NCBI GenBank assembly: GCA_015680685.1
Contig: MNCI01004656.1
Location: forward strand, 1,077,567-1,141,566
DNA length: 64,000 nt
Source of the DNA: Gnetum montanum
Lineage: Eukaryota; Streptophyta; Gnetopsida; Gnetales; Gnetaceae
Direction: 5' to 3'
Shown: piece by piece, positions 55,483-64,000 of the stretch
Position numbering within the stretch: the first letter of the stretch is position 1
Layout of the letters: the number at the start of each line of letters is the position of its first letter
Notes under the pieces: model-generated
Database searches by the model: none
The model's input: the letters and a program-made list of their open reading frames with translations, nothing else
What the model was told of the DNA's origin: nothing
Program-made: the position numbers and the translations under genes

Positions 55483-56640
55483 ATGATGGGGTCCCAAGTC
55501 AATGATAAAAGGGATGCCCTTAAACAATAGATTAATAAAACCAAAGATGTCCAAGAGGAACTATCTCAGTAAAATCAAGGGCTTAGGATAGATATGCAAA
55601 ATATGTTTGAAGAAATTAGGAAGTTGTCCCAATGTTTTGAAGGAAAATGATTGAAAGTACAAGAAAAGATGGATTTCTTCATAGATTTTATCACACAATT
55701 AACTAATCATTTCAACCAACCTTCTAACCCAAGCCACTTTCCACCTAGGGACCAATCCCAAGATGAATCCCCACATCACAGAGATTAAAATCAAGACCAA
55801 CTTCCCCCTAGGGATTAGCATAGAAACCAATCCCCACCTATTGGATGATAGGGTGCTTTCATCTATTCACTAGACCAAAGAATGAAACCAAAATGTGGCG
55901 GTTATTAGAATTGGCAAAATGCATTGAGAAAATTACTAACCTAAGTTCATGCCAAAAAGGTTAAACTGGATCATTATGATGAAGCCCCTAGATTTAGTGC
56001 AAAAGCATCATACCATGAGAAATTACTTCAATATGCTAAATTTGTAAAGCCAAGAACATTTAGAAATAGTCTCCTTGTATTTGAGAGGATTTCTGCAACA
56101 TGGTGGAATGGTTTAAGATCTTAAGGTTTGATTACAAATTGGCTTAACTTCAGTTGAGATTTTGAACAAAAATTTATACCAGATTCCTTCCTCATAGAGT
56201 GTAAGATGCAATTTGATTCCTTAAGATTGGAAAGATGATCTGTACAAGATCACTACAAAGAATTTTACAATCTCTCTTGTATGTAAGCCACCAAGATGAA
56301 GGAAAATTAGCTTCAAAGTTTATTAGTGAAATACATACATAAGTACTTCCCTAGACACTTGCACATAATCCTCAAATAGTTGATGAAGCCTATAAAATTG
56401 CTAAGGATTATGAAGAATCAAATCAAGTTCCAACTACCCTTAAACAAGCAATGATAGAAGAAACACCCACTAAGATAGCTTGATTAAGATTTTTCGATTA
56501 TAGTGAAGATCATTTCAAATGAGATTGCCCAAAATTACGAGAAAAAATACAAAGAAATAATCAAACTAGGAGTCAAAAACCAAACTCAAACATGGCCAAA
56601 GGAAATTTCTAAACCACCATGATAGACATGAAGAAGATTC
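55483..56640 (+). pseudogene. gag relic of the chromovirus
   Basis: Probable start MMGSQVNDKRDALKQ at 55483. A Pro/Arg/Asp-Gln-rich linker (RDQSQDESPHHRD, repeated in variant form) spans 55740-55850. The capsid-like region at 55990-56400 reads RISATWWNGLRS, DFEQKFIPDSFLIECKMQFD and SVQDHYKEFYNLSCM, matching the Retrotrans_gag layout (aa.WW......w..F...F...f.......f..L.qg..sV..Y...F..L). A zinc-knuckle remnant, FFDYSEDHFK then DCPKL, near 56490-56540 has lost cysteines. Several stops and frameshifts. Confidence 0.7.
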
Positions 56641-56699
56641 TAGCATTAGCTAAGTCACGTTTGAGAAACTTTAAATTTTCTTTATTGATTTTTGAAGGA

Positions 56700-59600
56700 T
56701 CAATTAAGTGTAAAAAATTAAATTTTTAATTCATAGTGGAGCAAGTGATAATTTTATTTTACCAACTTTAATTAAGCCATTGAATTTAATTTTACCTTCC
56801 AATAAAGTTGTTAGAAGAGAACTTGTAGATGGGAGAACTATAATTAAGCATACCAGGCATAGAAAAATTACCTTTACCTTGCAAGACATGTCTTTCATTG
56901 ATAAATTCCTTGAACTTGAATTAGGTGATGTTGATGTAATCCTGGGAATCTATTTTTTTCAAACATTTGATATTACTACCCACTCTTGAACTTATGTTTT
57001 AAAAGTTTCAACCATTGATAGAGTTAGGGTTCTAAGGGGGGTAGGAATAGTAGAGAAAATTTACATAATAACTATTGATCAAGCTAAGAGAATAGTGAGA
57101 AAGGGTGCTACTATGTTAGTTGTAAAAGTAACTTAACTTTAGAAATCCCATGACATTGAGATTCCAAAAGAACTTGAAGAATATAAAGATTTAGCATTTG
57201 GTGAAACTAGGGAATTATGTCCAAAAAGAATCATTGAACATGCTATTGATATTTTCCTTGATCCACAACAAATTTCAAAAGATCCTTATAGGTTTTCCAC
57301 CTTTGAATTAAGAGAATTAAAATTAGAACTATTGTTGGAAGCAAGGAAGATTCGATGTAGTGTCTCACCTTGGGGTGCACCAATCTTATTTGTCAAAAAG
57401 AAAGATAGTACATTATGATTATGCATTAATTATAGGGCATTGAATAAAGTAATAATTGAAAAAACCTATCCCTTTTCTAGGATTGATGAATGGTTTGATC
57501 AACTTACTTGAACAAGTTATTTCTTAAAGATTGATTTAAAATCTAGTTATCACCAAATAAGGATTAAGAAAAAGACATTGAGAAAACTACATTTGGATCT
57601 AGGTATGGATTATATGAGTTTGTGGTGATGTCATTTGGATTAACCAATGCACCTACAACATTCATGGCATTAAAGAATAATATCTTTTTAGAATACCTTA
57701 ATTCATTTGTTATTGTATTTATGGATGATATACTTTTTTACTCTAAGTCAAAAGAAGAACATGTTAGAGATTTAAAAATTATAATGAAAATTCTTAATGA
57801 ACACTAGTTAAAAGAAAAATTAAGTAAATGTGAACTTTTAAAAGAATAAGCATCATACATGGACCGTATAGTATCCAAGAAAGGATTACAAGTAGATCTA
57901 TCTAAAGTTAGTGCAATTTGAATTTGGCTAGAATTAAAACATGCTATAGTCATTCATAATTTTTTGGGCTTAACTAGTTTTTATCAACATTTTAATAAAG
58001 ATTATTCTACTTTGGTAGCCCTCTTGATTTATCTTTTGTAGAAAAAATGCATGTTTAAGTTTAATGAAAAATGTAGGAAAGCTTTCCTCTGATTAAAGAT
58101 GCTACTCACAACAATGCCTATCTTAAGAATTCCAGATGAAGAAATATCATTTGAAGTATCTATAGATGCTTGTGAAGTCAAAATTGGTGTACTTCTTTCA
58201 CAAGAAGAAAAAGTATCATGTTTTGAATCTTGTAAATTATAGGGAGCTGAGGTAAACTACTTAAACCATGATTTATAATTACCAGAAAATTATTCATGCT
58301 TTGAAAGTTTGAAGACACTATCTCTATGGAAAAATATTTGTAGTAAAATTAGATCATTAAATTCTATAATACTTGCATAGATAACCTATCTTGAATACTT
58401 GACAATGATGATCGATAGAATTATTGGCTAAATATGATTTTGAGATTTAATATATTCCAAAAAAATAAAATGTAATGATTGGCACCCTTAGTGTAATATG
58501 AAACCTAATGATCAACATTGTGATAAATACTATTGAAGAAGAAATTAAGGAATAAATAAAAGAAGATCATAACCAATATTTCTTCTAAGCCTCGTTATCA
58601 ACTTTTCCCAAATGGTCAATTGATGAAAGGTTATAGGATATGTATACTAGAAGGAAATTGTAGACTTAATCTATTACCTAAAGCCCATGAACTACCATAT
58701 GTGGGATACCTGAGATAGGTCATAATTTATGTGATGATACATAAATTTTATTTCTAGCTTGCAATGAAAAATGATGTATACACATACATTAAAAATTTCC
58801 CAACCTACTAGAGCATAAAATTTGAACAAAATAAACCAACTGGGTTACTACAGCCTTTGGAAGTTCCAACTTGGAAATGGAAAGAAGGGATTTCATTGTG
58901 GGATTTCCAATAATCAAAGAAGGAAATGACTCAATCTTAGTAGTGGTTGATCACCTATCAAATATGGCTCAGCTTTTAGCTCTAAAGTCTACAAACATAG
59001 TTGAAGAAGTAGCCCATAAATGTTTGTGAGAAGTGTTCCAGTTACATGGGTGTTGAAAATCAATTACCTTGAATAGAAATCCTAAGTTCATATCAAAAGT
59101 TTGGTGAAACTTCTTCAAGGAACTTCGAACCTAATTGAAACTTATCATAGCTTACCAACTAGAGATAGATGGTCATACAGAATGTGTGAATCAAATAATA
59201 GAAGATATTCTATAAAGCTATGTTGGAAGTAGATCAAAGACATGGGGAAAGTACTTACACCTAGCCAAATTTTCTTACAATAGTAATTATGAAGGATCCA
59301 TACATCAAACACCACTCGAACTTATATAAGAACAAAATTACCATACAACACCAACTTGGGTAGATCCAAACTTAAGAGTGGAGTAGAAGGAAGAAGAAAT
59401 GAAAATAATGAAAAGTATTGTTACAAGAGTTAAACAAAATTTAGAATCTACCCAACATAAATTAAGGTATATGCAGACCAGCATTGACTTAAGAAGGAAT
59501 TCCAAATTGGAGATCAAGTACTACTAAGAGTAAAATCCACTAGGAGTTCCCTTAAACTAGGAAAATATACTAATTTGGCCCTAAGATAGTGTAGACCCTT

Positions 59601-59930
59601 TGAAATCTTAGAAAGAATTGGCAAATTACCATATTAATTAAATCTTCCAACAATCTTAAAAATTCATCTAGTATTCCATGTAAATTTGCTAAAGAAATTT
59701 CATGAAAATTACATGCCTTATGTGCTAGATTAGAATACCTTACCTCTAAGATCAAATTCCAACTTTGAGGTCAAACTAATTGTGATCAAGAATCACAAAA
59801 TCAAGAAGCTTTGTAATAAAACCATTAGTGAAGTACTTGTCCAATGCTCAAATTTTGATTAACAAACTTGGGAAAATAGGGAGTTAATTCTTAACACTTA
59901 CCCTTAACGTTTTGGTCATCATGATATTGA
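56700..59930 (+). pseudogene. pol relic of the chromovirus: protease, RT, RNase H, integrase, chromodomain
   Basis: Protease near 56729-56990: IHSGASDNFILP (usual DSGAS, catalytic D read as H) and VDVILGIYFFQTF. RT 57240-57850: [43 protein letters not shown], and FMDDILFYSKSKEEH, which keeps both catalytic aspartates. RNase H 58080-58470: ISFEVSIDACEVKIGVLLSQ. Integrase zinc region 58640-58800 (CRLNLL, KAHELPYVGYL) and core 58830-59340 (TGLLQPLEVPTWKWK, LVVVDHLSNMAQLLALKSTN, LAKFSYNSNYEGSIHQTPLE). A chromodomain-like end, ISEVLVQCSNFD, stop, QTWENRELI, lies at 59820-59900. This last motif places it among chromoviruses (Tekay/CRM/Reina/Galadriel), which bind methylated histone H3. Stops are spread throughout. 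Confidence 0.8.
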
Positions 59931-60099
59931 ATAATAAATTATATCTATTGATAAACTAATAAATTATATTTTTAAATTTATAGTCTTTTATTTATATAGA
60001 TGATAATGAAGATAATAATGAAACTAAAAATGAGAAGCATAATGAGGATGTAGTAGCTGAGTAGTTGGACGTAGAGGAAGCACTCAAGGATAAGTTGGA

Positions 60100-60117
60100 T
60101 TCTTAAGGGGCATAGAT
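60100..60117 (+). other. Polypurine tract-like sequence
   Basis: ttcttaaggggcatagat directly precedes the 3' LTR. It has a purine-rich aagggg core in the place where plus-strand priming occurs; partly eroded. Confidence 0.45.
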
Positions 60118-60606
60118 TGTAACATAATGTCCCTTATTAAGGGTAGAACTATATTATAACAATGTAATTAACCTTTGAAAGAAGAGATTCCTTTTTATGA
60201 GGAGTTGCAATTATTCACGATAACTCATGGAAATGGATTTGACGTATGCCATTTAAAGTTGGGCTTAGAGGTTGTGCCAACATGGAGTTGTGGAGCTAGG
60301 CTTGGAAAGTGATGGGATATGAGTGAAGCACAACAAGAAGGGACTAATTAGCTCATTAATTGGATAGTCTAATCTTTGTGGAGTGCTAGCTTGCCTCTAT
60401 AGCCTTAAGTGTCATAGGAAGATAACTCAGAGCGTGTTACAGTGTACCATCTATATCAATAAAATTTTCCTTTCCTTCTTGCTCAATTTAGTTTCTCAAT
60501 ATTATTTTTCAAGTAATTTGATTATATTTACATTATAATTTCACATGCTAGATGTACTAACACAATGAATGATCATGTTTTATCAACATCTGGGAATGAG
60601 ATTACA
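60118..60606 (+). mobile_element. 3' LTR of the chromovirus
   Basis: Starts TGTAACATAATGTCCC and ends GAGATTACA. It is a direct, diverged copy of 51519-52015, and an extra CA before the possible target repeat ATAGT blurs the outer edge. Confidence 0.88.
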
Positions 60607-60608
60607 CA

Positions 60609-61330
60609 ATAGTTTTGAAAAGGAAATCCTTGATTTTTAACTTCATGAAGAAAAATTAAATCTAAATAATTCTTATGAATATAATACTAGAATGAATATT
60701 CTTTGGAGATCTAAGAGTCCCCTAATATTCTATGATAGATAATTCAATGAACATGTGTATATGAGAGCGATTCTTCTTCTACAACTAAATCCATAAGAGA
60801 ATTCTTAGATTTAAAGGTATTTACTAAAGGGTGATGATACCTAACCTTCTAATAAGAGAATATGTAATTACTTATTGTAGCTTGCTAGAAACTAGTAGGA
60901 TTAATACATGATCTTCTACTAAGAGAACTTGATTTAAATTGGTAGGATGCTTTTACTTTCTTTTCTAGGATGTCCTCACGACTAAAAAACTAAGATAGTG
61001 CTAAAAACATCCTAGATGAATTAATGCTTCACAAATTTTATGATTTCCTTAGTGTTAAAGGCAAACAAGAAAAATCATTTTGTGAAAATAGAATCAAGGG
61101 TTAGCTTAATGTTTCTTGATTTCCAGTTCTTTTTAATATAATATTTAAAAACTACTATATGAGGGATTTTTTTGGTAATAAAAAATAATTAGATAGAGTT
61201 CTATATAGGCATGAACTATTTGATCAAAAATATCTTTAAGAAATTCAAAGTGAAAACTATCATCATCTATATTATTATCTAATTCATGATTCTTAAATGT
61301 AGAACTAGAAGAATTCATAATTCTCCATTT
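60609..61330 (-). pseudogene. LINE 5' part: ORF1 (DUF4283-like) and start of ORF2 endonuclease
   Basis: On the minus strand the endonuclease start, LSWNIRGLLDLQR (usual SWNIRGL.d..k), lies near 60735, followed in a shifted frame by YLDLIFLHEVKNQGFPFQNY (usual D...LQE.K). The domain then resumes at 51513 beyond the gypsy element. Upstream, 61140-60880 reads NWKSRNIKLTLDSIFTK, FFLFAFNTKEIIKFVKH and, after stops, ILPIWIKF, resembling the DUF4283 domain of plant LINE ORF1 (FlF.F....e...vL..gPW...PvWvrl). The gap between the two is too short for a full ORF1, so an internal deletion is likely. Confidence 0.6.
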
Positions 61331-64000
61331 TCCTCCACTAATGAAGAGGGTAAATAAAGATTAAGTGATGTAGTCCCTTTAGAATCTACTTTGGATCCTA
61401 ATAAGCAACACCAATTAGCCAATATTAGTAAAAAAAAAAATAGTTCTAATAGTCCCATTCCAAGCTTTGTTATAGAAACCCTCATTCTAAGCTTTGTTAT
61501 AAACCCTAAAAATAGTTAGATATGCCACTAAGGAGAGGGGGAAGGGGTGGTGTGGAAGAAGAAAGAATGGATGTTATATTATTAAAATAATATTAAAAAT
61601 ATGAAAACAATTCAAAGTAGATCAAATGATAAGTATTTAGAAGAAGTAAAAATACAAAAAAAAACATAAAAAGAAAAAACTCATCAATTGCAATGATAAA
61701 TATTTATTTAGATATACAACTGCACAATGGATTTTAAAAGGTTGTAGTAGTTAGGAGATTATGATATGTCATTGATTGAATGTAAGTCTTCCTACCTACT
61801 TATAATGCTAATTCCTTTTCATAGTTAAGAAGACTAATTTCAACAAAAAAAATATGTTTTAAGGGCATGGGCCATTGGCCAATTAGTTAGCTCACATTAG
61901 CATACATCAAAAGGTACTAGGTTCAAAGATTAGTAGTGACACTCTACACTAGCTTGAGGATGTTATTCTAGGCATATTACTAATTATCACCTTATCCTCA
62001 AAAAAATATTTGTAAGAATTAAATGGTGTTGAAATAGATCCCATATACTTATAGAAATAAGAAGGCTAACAGTTTGTTGTTTAGCTCTCTAAAAATCAAT
62101 AAAAGATTAAATAGCTTAACACAACATAAAACACTAGAATATAGTTTAGATTATGCATCAAAATATAAAGTCCACTTATGAATTATTAATGTTTCAAACG
62201 TATATATAAATGATCCTATATCTAGGGCACATTCAACATTAAAGTATTACCTAACTTAGAAAGTAGAAATTAGTGAAAATAGTTCTTCAAATAAGTGACC
62301 TGAATGTTTTCTTTTCTCACATTATTTTTGGATGAAAAAAATGATGATAAAGTTATATTATGTAAGAAAAAATTTTTCCTGAGACATTATAAATAAAGAA
62401 CATCTAAGGAGCTACAAGAAAGCTACTCATATAAATAAGAGTCACTACAAAAGCTTCATTGATTATCCATGTGATAAAATATAATTCATACTAAATGAAG
62501 TAAAAAAAAAAGTTAAAAAGCCCAAAAATCAAATATAAGAAGTGGAGATTAATTAACTTTATTTTATTAAAGGAAGAAAGTGATACAAGGTCCATTGATG
62601 AATCATCACGTTCAAACTTACTAGCCATTGGAGTAGGATATGTTACTCAAGGTAGCGTAACTATTAGTGGATGTGATGTTTACTATGTAAGAAATACAAC
62701 CATGATGGCTTTCATAAAGTTGCTAACACATAGTATGATGCTAGTGAAGTGATATGTGCTAGAACACGATGATAAATGAAAGTGCCATGATCATTCGTAT
62801 GCCAGAAAACTTAGGTTAATTCATTTTACCAAAATATTTTAAAAATTGGGATACAAGAATAGAGAGAGCTCTTGCATTCTGTGGAAATTATTAATAAGTC
62901 CTTACCTTCTTCAATGATAATTTTCTATGACACAACCTTATGTATTTGAGGAAGCTATTAAGAACATATTTGTTTTAGTCCAAACCAATTATGCAAAGTG
63001 CTAGGATCCAAACTCGTCAAGAACATAAACTTGTAAAGAGGAAGAGTAATATTCTTTTCTATGCATCTATTAGCTTCTATTATGATGATAATAATATTAT
63101 TCCTTGAGGTTGAGAGTGCCAAATCTTGAGAATGATAAAGAGGTGGTGAATTAAGGTGATGGAGGTAGCATAAGAATGTGAGATTTTTTTACGAGGATCA
63201 AGTTTATCACAAATATAATTTTCATATTCAACACATCCTTGTGGACCACTAGAAAAACCTAAACCTATGCAGCATGCATTAGCTTCCTTTAGAGCTACTT
63301 GACTAAGAATGAGGGTAGAAAAAAATAATCCTCAACACCACCATGGAAAATACTATAAAGCAAGTAGACATGAAATCCCTAAAAAAGAGTGACCCTTGGA
63401 TCCAATTTAAAGTTAAGAAAAACTCTAGTTATAAGGTAGGTAATAAAAAATTTGAATAAATACATAAAATGGTGTGAAATTGACAACAATAAATTATATA
63501 CTTCGTTAAAAAGAACAAAATGATGCATCTTGTTAGAAATTTCAACACCAATTACAAAAGTTAATAGTAATTCAAAATCCTCTATTAAGGAAAAGAAATT
63601 CTAAAGAAGCCAATTTCATTGATGAAACGCTAGCATTGAGAGAAAGAAAAAGAAAGAAAGTGAAGTAAAGAAATATTTTTAAATGTGTGATGACCTAACA
63701 CACCTTTTTTTTTTCCTAAGTTATATGAGAGTTTCATGTTGTCTATATGTCTTGGGGTACATATAGTCATCTACTTTGAGTTTTGAAATCCTTCCATGGG
63801 TTCAATTCTATGGGGTTAGATATGCTAATTTGATATATTTAACCAAGGATATGCAGATTTAATGTTTTTTTAGTAGACTTATATTTTTTAAATGAATTTG
63901 ATGTTTCTCTAGCGAATTTGATTTTTTAGTGGATCTAATTTTTTCTCATTTTGATTTTTCTCTATAATTTTCTTATTAAGGATTCTATATTACTCCAAAC
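61331..64000. other. AT-rich region without recognisable genes
   Basis: Both strands were read. Only short frames without motifs occur. A purine-rich aggagagggggaaggggtgg lies at 61531-61550, and an agaaagaaa-type simple repeat at about 63640-63660. The last 250 bases are T-rich with reiterated gaatttgat words. Probably eroded transposon DNA. Confidence 0.35.

Larger units (their letters stand above)
51519..60606 (+). mobile_element. Ty3/gypsy chromovirus-type LTR element with antisense ORF
   Basis: A 9.1-kb element with two LTRs (497 and 489 bp), an initiator tRNA-Met-like primer site, an antisense ORF, gag, protease, RT, RNase H, integrase and a chromodomain-like end, in that order on the plus strand. 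It lies inside the endonuclease domain of a LINE. LTR identity is only about 75-80% by eye and all ORFs are broken, so insertion is old. Target duplications are unclear; GTAGT before and ATAGT two bases after the element may be an eroded pair. Confidence 0.85.

Noticed and set aside
62500-63480. Possible LINE RNase H tail on the minus strand
   Set aside because: A few words looked suggestive, but no catalytic motif or consistent frame could be followed.

Overview
This 64-kb window reads as plant nuclear DNA from a large, repeat-rich genome. A gymnosperm such as a conifer fits best, but that is inference from gene poverty, AT-richness, the number of old broken retroelements and the TTTAGGG-type repeat. 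Only one convincing host gene is visible, at about 12.3-13.5 kb on the + strand. It is intact and encodes a roughly 254-264 residue basic, low-complexity protein that I do not recognise. Almost everything else is decayed mobile DNA plus several kinds of tandem repeat.

Layout. 0-10 kb holds remnants of two Ty3/gypsy elements in opposite orientations (an Athila-like integrase on -, a Tat/Ogre-like pol on +) and a Ty1/copia remnant on - with a recognisable LTR, primer-binding site, gag and protease. 10-14 kb is the genic island. 14-19 kb holds two decayed ORFs of the plant transposon/Athila ORF-1 type and two exact tandem duplications (120 bp and 284 bp). 19.7-33 kb is a decayed MULE transposase region (-) split by a structurally complete LTR retrotransposon at 23921-32257. 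That element has 5-bp target-site duplications, a tRNA-Asp-type primer site, gag and a second large ORF, but no recognisable protease, RT or integrase, so it must have been non-autonomous. 33.2-35.8 kb holds a duplicated telomere-like block followed directly by a ~340-bp dimeric satellite array. 35.9-37.5 kb is a less AT-rich island with exon-like pieces. 38.9-40.6 kb is a LINE RT remnant (-). 41.3-47.5 kb is bounded by an inverted repeat and contains a G-quadruplex-like run and a SIRE-like copia gag (-). 48.4-50.3 kb has hairpin-bearing repeats and a 24-bp array. 50.3-61.3 kb is a LINE (-) whose endonuclease domain is split by a chromodomain-bearing Ty3/gypsy element (+, 51519-60606). That element carries an antisense, apparently intron-containing ORF between its primer site and gag. 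The last 2.6 kb shows nothing I can name.

Functionally, the single gene sits in a sea of silenced elements. Stop codons in the relic ORFs are mostly TAG, as expected from C-to-T decay at methylated CAG sites. No CRISPR, operon, tRNA or rRNA gene was seen. Family assignments come from reading translated motifs by eye, and no database search was possible.
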